DNA of 64,000 bases from Granulosicoccus sp036478565. GTDB taxonomy: Bacteria; Pseudomonadota; Gammaproteobacteria; Granulosicoccales; Granulosicoccaceae. A model generated the notes under the pieces. That model had not been told where the DNA came from, did not search any database, and saw only the letters and a program-made list of their open reading frames with translations. The translations under genes and the position numbers were made by a program. Of the stretch, positions 8,762-16,160 are shown in pieces; position 1 is the stretch's first letter, and every line of letters begins with the position of its first letter. The DNA lies in contig OZ245050.1 of the NCBI GenBank assembly GCA_965224525.1, forward strand, positions 2,852,001-2,916,000, read 5' to 3'.

Positions 8762-10216
8762 TTAATCGATAGCCGGCGGTGCCTGGCGATGCCAGTCCGT
8801 CGCTTGCTGGTAACGGTGAGCGACACGCAGTAACTGCGGCTCATCGAAGGCCCGGGCAATCAGTTGCAGGCCCACTGGTAAACCGTCAACCAGCCCGCAT
8901 GGCATGGACAAGGCTGGCAAACCCACCAGATTGGCCGCTACAGTGTACAGATCGTTCAGGTACATCGACACTGGGTCGTCGACCTTTGCGCCTTGTGCAA
9001 AGGCAGTAGTCGGTGTCGTTGGCCCGGCGATGACATCAACCGACTCAAAGGCTTTGTCAAAGTCATCACTTATTAAACGTCGAACTTGCTGTGCCTTCAG
9101 ATAATAAGCATCGTAGTACCCGGCAGACAAGGCATAAGTGCCGATATAAATACGCCGCTTGACCTCTGGGCCGAACCCTTCAGCTCTGGAACGGCTATAT
9201 AAGTCTTCAATGTCGCTCGGATTATCGCAGCGATGACCAAAGCGCACGCCATCGAAACGCGACAGGTTACTAGATGCCTCAGCGGGCGCTACGACATAGT
9301 AAGCCGGAATGCAGTGCTGCTGATTTGGTAACGATATCGATACCAGTGTTGCACCTTCTGCTTCCAGTTCGGCCAGCCCTGCTTCTACCGATCGTTTAAT
9401 TTCCGCATCCAGACCATCAGAAAAATATTCTGCGGGTATACCGATACGCAAACCTTCCAGGTTGCCGGTCAGCGCCGCCACGTAATCCGGCACCGCAGCG
9501 TCGCTGGAGGTTGAATCATGCTCGTCGAAACCTGCCATGGCCTGTAACAAGTACGCGCAGTCCTCGGCTGAACGTGCCAAAGGCCCCCCTTGATCGAGGC
9601 TGGAGGCAAAGGCAATCATGCCGTAGCGGGATACTCGACCATAGGTCGGTTTGAGCCCGGTCAAACCGCAAAAAGCTGCTGGCTGGCGAATTGATCCACC
9701 TGTGTCTGTGCCGGTGGCTATCGACGCCAGACGCGCCGCCACCAGCGCCGCACTACCACCGGATGACCCACCCGGGACGCGGTCATGTTGCCAGGGGTTG
9801 GCAACCGGGCCAAAAAAGCTGTTTTCATTAGAAGAGCCCATGGCAAATTCATCCATATTCGCCTTGCCAAGCATGACAGTGCCAGCGCTTTTCAGTCTGG
9901 CAACCACCGTGGCATCAAACGGTGACACATAGTTCTCCAACATGCGTGAACCGCATGTCGTTTTTACACCCGTCGTGCAAAAGATATCCTTGTGGACCAG
10001 TGGTACGCCTGTTAGTGGACCAGCTTTCCCGGCGGCCAGTTGCCTGTCAGCCTCAGTTGCCGCCTTCAGCGCGCCATCAGCATCAACCGTCAATATGGCG
10101 TTCAGCGACGGGTTAAGCCGATCGATACGCGCCAGGTAATGTCTGGTGAGTTCAATGCTCGATAGCTCGCGTCGCTGCAACTGACGGGATTGTTCGGCAA
10201 GAGTTAGTTCATGCAT
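8762..10216 (-). CDS. gatA: Aspartyl/glutamyl-tRNA amidotransferase subunit A
   Basis: Amidase subunit of GatCAB; hydrolyses glutamine and channels ammonia to GatB. The amidase-signature Ser-cisSer-Lys triad is visible: Lys76 in PLVHKD, the GGSSGGS stretch at 149-155, and Ser175 in TDTGGSIRQPA. 484 residues from the ATG at 10216, which gives the family N-terminus MHELTLAE; a TTG two codons upstream is a possible but less likely start. Lies between gatC and gatB. Confidence 0.98.
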   Translation of the reverse strand: MHELTLAEQSRQLQRRELSSIELTRHYLARIDRLNPSLNAILTVDADGALKAATEADRQLAAGKAGPLTGVPLVHKDIFCTTGVKTTCGSRMLENYVSPFDATVVARLKSAGTVMLGKANMDEFAMGSSNENSFFGPVANPWQHDRVPGGSSGGSAALVAARLASIATGTDTGGSIRQPAAFCGLTGLKPTYGRVSRYGMIAFASSLDQGGPLARSAEDCAYLLQAMAGFDEHDSTSSDAAVPDYVAALTGNLEGLRIGIPAEYFSDGLDAEIKRSVEAGLAELEAEGATLVSISLPNQQHCIPAYYVVAPAEASSNLSRFDGVRFGHRCDNPSDIEDLYSRSRAEGFGPEVKRRIYIGTYALSAGYYDAYYLKAQQVRRLISDDFDKAFESVDVIAGPTTPTTAFAQGAKVDDPVSMYLNDLYTVAANLVGLPALSMPCGLVDGLPVGLQLIARAFDEPQLLRVAHRYQQATDWHRQAPPAID

Positions 10217-10238
10217 GGTCAAGGATTCAGTCCGCCAG

Positions 10239-10526
10239 TCATTCTATTACGCGTGGAACCAGGAAATAGCCATCCTCAATAGCCGGTGCAGGTGCTTGCA
10301 ACACATCACGCTGATCAGACTCGGTTACCACATCATCGCGCAGGCGCAGCTCGGTATTGGCCGGATGCGCCATGGGCTCTACATGGCTGGTATCGATCGC
10401 GGCGAGTTTCGCCACCAGATCAAGAACGGTTGACAGCTCTTTTGCCAGAGGCTCGACTTCCGATTCCTCAAGCCCGATACGCGCCAGATGCGCGATCGTT
10501 TTCACTTCGCCAGGTTTCAGCGTCAC
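10239..10526 (-). CDS. gatC: Aspartyl/glutamyl-tRNA amidotransferase subunit C
   Basis: Small chaperone-like subunit that wraps around GatA and stabilises the amidotransferase. The GTG at 10526 gives 95 residues beginning V/M-TLKPGEVKTIAHLARIGL, the length and N-terminus expected of GatC; an open frame continues 30 codons upstream but lacks family resemblance. The conserved VEPMAHP and the C-terminal FLVPRVIE are present. First gene of gatCAB. Confidence 0.95.
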   Translation of the reverse strand: MTLKPGEVKTIAHLARIGLEESEVEPLAKELSTVLDLVAKLAAIDTSHVEPMAHPANTELRLRDDVVTESDQRDVLQAPAPAIEDGYFLVPRVIE

Positions 10527-10721
10527 TGGATTGTCTCGTTCAGGTGGTAAAGCGTGGAAATGTAACACGCCTGCGTGGCGATGCTCAATGTTGTCGGTCC
10601 GACAATTTGGGCTCAAACTGCCCTAGGATTCCGAAGTTGCTTCGCAGTACCGGTTGTACAGAGTTAAAGCATATTCACTGACTACGCTTTACAGCGATAC
10701 CGAGGACCTAGCGTATCTGGC

Positions 10722-10761
10722 CGCCCACCGCGTTTCGCCAATCCGCTGGAGCTTCTGAGTC
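10722..10761. repeat. Left copy of a diverged 40-bp direct repeat
   Basis: About 80% identical over 40 bases to 11817-11856 in the same orientation (CGCCCACCG ... GAGTC). On the minus strand it codes for DSEAPADWRNAVGG, matching DSEALTDLRNTVGD in the right copy, so it is probably the remnant of a duplicated coding segment. The frame around it runs from about 10815 to a TAG near 10708. Confidence 0.6.
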
Positions 10762-10825
10762 TCTGCCGTACTGTTTGTAGAACCTGGAAACCAATCCCGC
10801 AACGCGTAACCTAATCGACTAACTG

Positions 10826-11665
10826 TTATGGCCTATTGTCGATCCCAATGAATTTCAGGTCCATTGTATTCTGTAGACGCGGGTAACAATCAACTAGAAG
10901 GTATTTTCGGACGCATTCAAAATCACTAGCTTTCCGAACATAACGAATCTCTTCAATTGTATGAAAGCCTCGCTTGTCATCGACCAGATTCTGCTGGAAT
11001 GCTTCATCGGCGATTTGCAGGCCAGTATTCAGCACATATTTAACCAAGTAATTCTCGATCGGGAGAATGCTAAATTCAGGGTAGTTTTCAAACACACTCT
11101 CCAAGCTTGAACCATTGAAGATCGATTGATAGAATTCTTTCCAAAACTCGTTGAGTTCTCCAGTTGTCTTTTCACTAGCGGGTGACACCAGGCTCCTGAA
11201 CGGCGCGCAATTATCGGCGAACGCTAGTGCTGCTGCTGCAGCGAGCGCAGTGTACCCTCAGCAAGCAGATATATTGAGAGTGAGTCTACCAGCAGATGCT
11301 CGGTATAGCCTACTGAAATAGGGTTGCAAGTCACTCCAAAGAGCCGGCTCACGGTTGTCGCCCACCGCGATTCCAACTTTATCGAATTCTGATTCGAAAT
11401 CTGCGCCGTGCGCCTCTAGCCGCAGGATCACTCCCTGCGGGCTACTGCACTCCTCAAGACCTTTGCAAACCGCTTCGAGGCAGTTTATAAGATCATCTCG
11501 ACTACCAGCAGATCGCCCAATGTATTGAGTTGTATTGTTGTGTGAGGATGCATTTATTATATCCTGAATACTATCCGAGAGCTGAATGCTACGCTCATCG
11601 ACAGGCAAGCATTCAATGAGCACAACATGAGAATGGTCGATTGAAATTGTGGTTGCTTTGCTCAT
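10826..11665 (-). pseudogene. Caspase/CHAT-like cysteine peptidase gene interrupted by one in-frame TGA
   Basis: Two open stretches, 11665-11261 and 11257-10826, are in the same frame and separated by a single TGA at 11260-11258. Read through, they give one protein of about 279 residues. The first part has a beta strand ending in His86 (LRLEAHGAD) and another ending in Cys135 (LNISAC), the His-Cys dyad arrangement of caspase-like and CHAT peptidases; the TGA is codon 136, directly after the Cys. The remainder, with APFRSLVSP, TGELNEFWKEFYQSI and GSSLESVF, resembles the C-terminal half of such domains. There is no other stop or frameshift, so the mutation is recent, a sequencing error, or read through. 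The ATG (11665) overlaps the stop of the small upstream frame. A GTG at 11188 could restart a 120-residue tail fragment. Confidence 0.6.
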
Positions 11666-11973
11666 GCGCCTTTGCCGTGCCAACACTCATAGAATATCGG
11701 AATAATAACGTATGTGGTGTCAGTTGCGTGCCAGCCTGCCGAACAATTTGCAGTCATCGGAATGATGATTCGTTCCCTAAACTTGACAGCAAAATTAAAT
11801 ACTGAACAAGCGCAGTCGCCCACCGTGTTCCGTAAATCCGTTAAAGCTTCAGAGTCCGCCTTATTGGTGCGGAATATGGAATCCGCTACCGTCCGGATTC
11901 CCTTTGCAAGTCTACTCCCGTGAATTCCGTACCATGAATTCGTGCACAGCCTGCCGTGTTTCCTTCTCGGCAA
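11662..11973 (-). CDS. Small hypothetical protein upstream of the caspase-like gene (start uncertain)
   Basis: Open frame ending in TGA at 11664-11662, which overlaps the ATG of the caspase-like gene as ATGA; this coupling is the main reason to believe it. The first 20 codons overlap the 3' end of the hydrolase gene in another frame and are probably not translated. A GTG at 11823 would give 54 residues ending in a hydrophobic stretch rich in Ile and aromatic residues (IIIPMTANCSAGWHATDTTY). The segment before that GTG resembles the repeat remnant at 10722-10761, so coding may extend further up. I do not recognise the family; it may be a 5'-truncated gene. Confidence 0.4.
   Translation of the reverse strand: MPRRKHGRLCTNSWYGIHGSRLAKGIRTVADSIFRTNKADSEALTDLRNTVGDCACSVFNFAVKFRERIIIPMTANCSAGWHATDTTYVIIPIFYECWHGKGA
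11817..11856. repeat. Right copy of a diverged 40-bp direct repeat
   Basis: Partner of 10722-10761, 8 mismatches in 40 positions and no gaps. Lies inside the small open frame at 11662-11973. The two copies bracket the caspase-like gene, 1,095 bases apart. Confidence 0.6.
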
Positions 11974-12769
11974 AAGCCCAGATATGTCGCCCTTCGGCCT
12001 GAATAAACTGTTTAGGCTCCCCTGCCTCTTTGAACAATCGCTCTCCTAACGCGTAGGGAATGACTTCATCCCCCGGGCTATGAATAAGCAAGACGGGTAA
12101 TGGCGACAGTTTTCCTATTGCATCCAGTGGATCGTACTGTTTTGCAAACAACCACTTCGCCGGGTATTGAAAAAGCCAGGTCAACCAGTGCTGTGAGGCC
12201 ACATGTTTGGCGATGGTGCCGTAGCGGGTAAATGCTGCTTCAACGATCAAAGCATCAAACAGCTCCGAGCCAGCACCCTGTTGCTCGGCATAACTAATCG
12301 CAAGGCTCGCCCCGAGACTTTGTCCAAGCAGATAAACCGGCTGCTGATTATCTGTTGCTTGCAAATGCTGTTCGAGCCACTCTGCACCCGCTTGAATATC
12401 CTCAAAGACTTCAGGAATTTTTGCCGTCCCGGCAGATTGCCCATAACCGCGATAATCCAGTGCAAGCACTTGATAACCCAAATCCACCAGCCACAATACC
12501 GCGCGTATGTGCGTGCTGATGTTTTCAGCGTTGCCATGGAGAAAGTACACTGTCCCGATCACTTCCTGATTTGGATCAACAAGCCAGGCATGCAACGTCA
12601 GATCGTCTGAGGTTTGCAGCGCAATATCCTGATAGGTATACCCGAAATCTAACGGCACATTGAAGTGCTGTTTCTGTGGATAGAAAAACATCTGCGTACA
12701 AGCGCTCAATGCAAGCGTGGCCAATATGATCAGGATAGCTCCAAAACGCTTCGTTGCAACTTGTGTCAT
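11912..12769 (-). CDS. Alpha/beta-hydrolase lipoprotein (YfhR/BEM46-like)
   Basis: Predicted membrane-anchored hydrolase, 285 residues from the ATG at 12769. The N-terminus is a lipoprotein signal with lipobox LSAC (Cys24). The fold shows HGNAEN (oxyanion region, about 79-83), the nucleophile elbow GQSLG (Ser151), Asp234 in SPGDEVIP and His262 in EGRHIW, completing the Ser-Asp-His triad. Best match is the BEM46/YfhR family of serine hydrolases; substrate unknown. An in-frame ATG 12 codons upstream exists but would put a Lys/Arg-rich tail before the signal. Confidence 0.85.
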   Translation of the reverse strand: MTQVATKRFGAILIILATLALSACTQMFFYPQKQHFNVPLDFGYTYQDIALQTSDDLTLHAWLVDPNQEVIGTVYFLHGNAENISTHIRAVLWLVDLGYQVLALDYRGYGQSAGTAKIPEVFEDIQAGAEWLEQHLQATDNQQPVYLLGQSLGASLAISYAEQQGAGSELFDALIVEAAFTRYGTIAKHVASQHWLTWLFQYPAKWLFAKQYDPLDAIGKLSPLPVLLIHSPGDEVIPYALGERLFKEAGEPKQFIQAEGRHIWAFAEKETRQAVHEFMVRNSRE

Positions 12770-12865
12770 AGGTCTCTTTGGTCGTTTTAAGCCTGGTTCT
12801 CTCAAAAACCGCCTATGAACCGATATCCCGTACAGTCGACCTAGATACTCGAAAAGTCATCCTGA

Positions 12866-14770
12866 CTAGAAAAATACCCGATAGCTGAGACTGGCGGCAT
12901 TGACCGTCGTCTCATCCAGCCTGCTCGACGAGAGTTCAATACGAATCGCATGATTTCGAGCAATCGAAAAGTTCTGCCGGAGCGCCAATTGCAAACGCAA
13001 AGGTTGTCGTTGCAGAGAATCTGCGCCCAGCTCTATCTGAGCAGTACCCAATCTGTTGTAGTTGAGTAGACCAACAGCAGCATGAGCATTGATATAAGTA
13101 CGGTTGTCACCGCTGCCAAATATATTTATAGATGGGCTTGCCAATGCATACATAGTAGCGTTTTCACTGACCATACGTGACTTGCCAGCATGCGCTTTGA
13201 GTCGGAATGACATACGCTCATCCTCAAGCAAAGGATCCCTGACAAAGCCCACATCTACCCCCCAGGAAATGGATCTGAACATAGAGAATCGCGAGCCAAC
13301 CGAGCGTAATCTGATGATGTCAAACGAGTTGAGACGGGCTTCACCGTCCTCAAATCTACGTACAGTCAGGTTGCCCAGTGATATCCCGGCGCCGCGCAGA
13401 TACCCATCAGATCGATCCAGCAAATCATGGTAGCTAAGTCGCAAGCTTGCCTCAGTGTAGTCAAGCTTGCGCTCGCGCCCCACGCCGAGAGATACCATGA
13501 CCGTATCGTGCCCGGTATCGGGCCTGACAGGTACGGGTGGCAAAGCTGCCTGGTGGGTCGGAAACTGACTAATCAACTGCAACATACGAAATCGTTTGCC
13601 TGCGTTCTTGCGGGTAATACCTGCTTTCCGACTCCGGTAAGTCAACAACTGGTTAGCTGCTTGCACGATCGGCAATTGATACCGCTTGTCGATGGCGAGA
13701 AACTCGTCACTTGTTGCCAGCTCCGGGTCATTCTCCAGTTTGCTAACCCAATGGCGCAGTTTCTTTGGAATTTGCGCGACGTTGTATTGCAGCTCCGTAC
13801 CAACCGATGGCCGGTATTGCACATCCGCGACAAGCCCCGCATCCACGACAGACTTGACTGTATCTGCAGGAATTGCGGTGTAAGTAAACTGGTCCGCCAA
13901 ATTCTGTGAAGGTCGCGCATAGTCGAGCAACTCCAGCAAGCGGAATGAGCAATTTTCGCGAAAGAAGTAATAGTCAAAATTTATATCACGTAGCTCCCAG
14001 GAGTGATCCATCAAACGGCCAACCTCTGCAGCCGTCAAATTCAGGTTGTACTCCCAGATATCGCGGTTTTCTATAGCGCCGTATTCCTGCAACTTCTGAA
14101 AATACGGCACCAAATTGAACTTGCCCGGATAGGCACCGGTAATTCCCTTTATTGCATAGCCCATCGAATTTTCTGTGTCTGCACCGACATTTGCGGAGAA
14201 ATTCAATGCATACGACAGCCACGATGAATCCTGCTCAATGTTTTCGGGGTCCAGACGAAACATCGTATGGCCGAACATTGAGGAGGGGCTATTCAAATAG
14301 GCAGCTGGAAATACCAGAGTGACAGAGTGTGCGCTAATATTCGCTCGCCACTGATGATAGTCAGTACAAAATTCCGGGACAGGCTCTTGAGTCAATCCAA
14401 GTTTGTCACGTAACCACTTTTCTCGTTCAACGAAGTGACACCGGGGGTTCTTGTTGTTTTCCAGTGCAGCTGATGGCGTGAACAATTTCGCCAAAGTCGC
14501 CTCAAGCTCCTGCTTTGCGTCGGTTCTACCCGCCTTGGACAAAAAAAATCGGTCATCGTCAATATGGCTGACGAGCGTACCAGCTCTGGTTTTTGACGGA
14601 TGATAGTGCAGTAGACGTTGCCAGGTAAGTTGCTCGGACAACTGTAGATCCAGAGCCTTGGTAATCAATAAGTCTACGATCGGATCACTACTACTGACAG
14701 GGAACGCCACAATCGACAACAAGAATGCGAACAGATACGAGCCAAGCAAGAATCGATTGGTTGATTGCAC
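12866..14770 (-). CDS. DUF4105 (Lnb-like) exported protein with C-terminal barrel-like region
   Basis: 634 residues with a signal peptide at 1-27 (FLLSIVAFPVSS). The middle carries the DUF4105/Lnb N-terminal periplasmic domain: SPSSMFGHTMFRLD around 180, YAIKGITGAYPG, WEYNL and FYYFRENCSFRLLELLDYARP-type motifs whose conserved His and Cys suggest a cysteine hydrolase-like site. The C-terminal 200 residues have alternating hydrophobic strands ending in a Phe (SYRVFF), typical of an outer-membrane barrel. Known for large envelope proteins of unknown role, distantly related to NlpC/P60-like or acyltransferase folds; exact reaction unknown. Monocistronic, followed upstream by a terminator from the neighbouring gene. 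Confidence 0.85.
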   Translation of the reverse strand: MQSTNRFLLGSYLFAFLLSIVAFPVSSSDPIVDLLITKALDLQLSEQLTWQRLLHYHPSKTRAGTLVSHIDDDRFFLSKAGRTDAKQELEATLAKLFTPSAALENNKNPRCHFVEREKWLRDKLGLTQEPVPEFCTDYHQWRANISAHSVTLVFPAAYLNSPSSMFGHTMFRLDPENIEQDSSWLSYALNFSANVGADTENSMGYAIKGITGAYPGKFNLVPYFQKLQEYGAIENRDIWEYNLNLTAAEVGRLMDHSWELRDINFDYYFFRENCSFRLLELLDYARPSQNLADQFTYTAIPADTVKSVVDAGLVADVQYRPSVGTELQYNVAQIPKKLRHWVSKLENDPELATSDEFLAIDKRYQLPIVQAANQLLTYRSRKAGITRKNAGKRFRMLQLISQFPTHQAALPPVPVRPDTGHDTVMVSLGVGRERKLDYTEASLRLSYHDLLDRSDGYLRGAGISLGNLTVRRFEDGEARLNSFDIIRLRSVGSRFSMFRSISWGVDVGFVRDPLLEDERMSFRLKAHAGKSRMVSENATMYALASPSINIFGSGDNRTYINAHAAVGLLNYNRLGTAQIELGADSLQRQPLRLQLALRQNFSIARNHAIRIELSSSRLDETTVNAASLSYRVFF

Positions 14771-14809
14771 GTTTGCCTGCGAAGCCGGTATGGGGGTTTA
14801 TCTTTGGCC

Positions 14810-14841
14810 AAAAAAAGAATGCGGCCATTACAGCCGCATTC
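14810..14841 (-). terminator. Strong Rho-independent terminator of the DUF3015 gene
   Basis: On the minus strand GAATGCGGC pairs perfectly with GCCGCATTC around a 7-base loop and is followed by seven T residues. It lies 25 bases after the DUF3015 stop and separates that gene from the DUF4105 gene. Confidence 0.95.
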
Positions 14842-14866
14842 ACACGTTCAGCAGTTCTGCCAAATA

Positions 14867-15349
14867 CTAGCCTACATAAGAAGCCAGCGTCTTGTCTGCC
14901 TGCATCACAACCAGCATGGAATCAAGCACTTCCTGACTTGTGACATCCTGACTAGGGAACAGGGTGGCAAAGTTCTCATGCATGACATCACCGAAATGCT
15001 GGCGATGTTCAGGTTCGACACCAAACATGACAGCAACCGCTTTCAGCGCTTCGCCATCGCCGGTTGCGACATCAGTTGAGTATTCATCAAGGATCTGGTC
15101 AAACCAGACCATTTTGTCGCCGCCGTAGGTAAGTGCACCGTCAACCGAACAGCCATTGGTGCCGAGCGTCATGCCAAATGTGGCGTTACCACTGGTGTTA
15201 TTGATTATGGTTGCGCTCAAATGTGAGCCCAGGCCAGTACTGCCTTCGAGCAACATGTTGCCCCAACCGCAGTTAGGGCCGCCAGGTGCATCTGCCAGTG
15301 CGACAGTCGATGCGCCCATCAATATGGCTGAAACCAGGATTTTTTTCAT
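14867..15349 (-). CDS. DUF3015 family exported protein
   Basis: 160 residues. The ATG at 15349 is preceded by AAAGGAATTGAAG, a good ribosome site; a TTG two codons upstream is unlikely. Signal peptide KKILVSAILMGASTVALA, cleaved near residue 20. The mature start GGPNCGWGNMLLEG and the later FGVEPEHR are characteristic of DUF3015 proteins of Gammaproteobacteria, which are small periplasmic proteins of unknown function with a conserved Cys pair (here in PNCGWG and NGCSV). Monocistronic with its own terminator. Confidence 0.9.
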   Translation of the reverse strand: MKKILVSAILMGASTVALADAPGGPNCGWGNMLLEGSTGLGSHLSATIINNTSGNATFGMTLGTNGCSVDGALTYGGDKMVWFDQILDEYSTDVATGDGEALKAVAVMFGVEPEHRQHFGDVMHENFATLFPSQDVTSQEVLDSMLVVMQADKTLASYVG

Positions 15350-15840
15350 CTTCAATTCCTTTCCGTTCGTTGGTGGAAAAATCGGTTTAAAACGTCTGGT
15401 ACTTCAGCGACCTCACACCACTGCAGTGACAAGGAAGACAACCCACTCACAAGTCGCGATTCGCTACCCATGAGTGTATATCCAGCGCGGCAGGAATTCT
15501 CGAAATCTTCCAATCGAATTGCACGAAGTACAAGTTTTTTGCGCATCGAGTGTCAATAAAACGCTACGACCGGCATGCCAGCGTCAATAGTCCCTACGAT
15601 TGTTAGCGTTTGGTAAAATTCCAGCGCAATCTGCTTCCACCACTGCCAGTTTCCACACGTGTTGGCGGATGAATTTTCGAAATTGAATTCTGTCTTAAGC
15701 TGCATCTGCGCACACTTGGCCACATCGCCTGCACCCAGCAGCCAAAGTTACGCAGCTCAAACACACAGCGCCGCAAGAATACTCACCGCGCGATTACTGA
15801 TTTTGTGCAACACTTGGGCAATACATGACCTGACACAGAA
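15350..15840. other. Divergent intergenic region, no gene seen
   Basis: About 490 bases between the divergent DUF3015 gene and slyX. It should contain both promoters. No convincing open frame, RNA gene or repeat was found. Confidence 0.5.
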
Positions 15841-16059
15841 ATGTCTGATTCTCGACTTGAATCGCTTGAACTTAAGCTGATGGAGCTAGAACACACGGTG
15901 CAGCAGCTAAACGATGTGGTCCTGAGACAATATCGGGATATTGATGCGCTGCGCCAATCGCAGGCGCTTTTACTGGAGAAACTGGCAAACAGTGACAATA
16001 CCGCTAGTATCCATGAAAATTCTGCAACACTGGCAGATGAACCCCCACCGCACTACTGA
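15841..16059 (+). CDS. slyX: SlyX family protein
   Basis: 72 residues, the normal size for SlyX. The N-terminal half is a heptad coiled coil (LESLELKLMELEHTVQQLND) and the end is the family signature PPPHY. Function of SlyX is unknown; it is a soluble cytoplasmic protein conserved in proteobacteria. Convergent with the giant repeat gene, with a hairpin between them. Confidence 0.93.
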   Translation: MSDSRLESLELKLMELEHTVQQLNDVVLRQYRDIDALRQSQALLLEKLANSDNTASIHENSATLADEPPPHY

Positions 16060-16064
16060 AAGTG

Positions 16065-16081
16065 CTGGCGCACAGCGCCAG
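16065..16081. terminator. Hairpin between convergent slyX and repeat-protein genes
   Basis: CTGGCGC and GCGCCAG are perfect complements around a 3-base loop, 6 bases after the slyX stop. There is no T-tract on either strand, so it may be a weak bidirectional terminator or an mRNA end-protecting stem. Confidence 0.5.
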
Positions 16082-16160
16082 TCATGCAATATCAGGTTAC
16101 AGTTATAGCCGGTCAGCGGACATCCCGTTCCGCTGCCACTTTAAATCAAGAACCGTCAGA

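Noticed and set aside
11258..11260. Selenocysteine at the TGA after Cys135
   Set aside because: I saw no SECIS-like hairpin right after the codon, and caspase-like peptidases are not known to use selenocysteine; a nonsense mutation or error is simpler.
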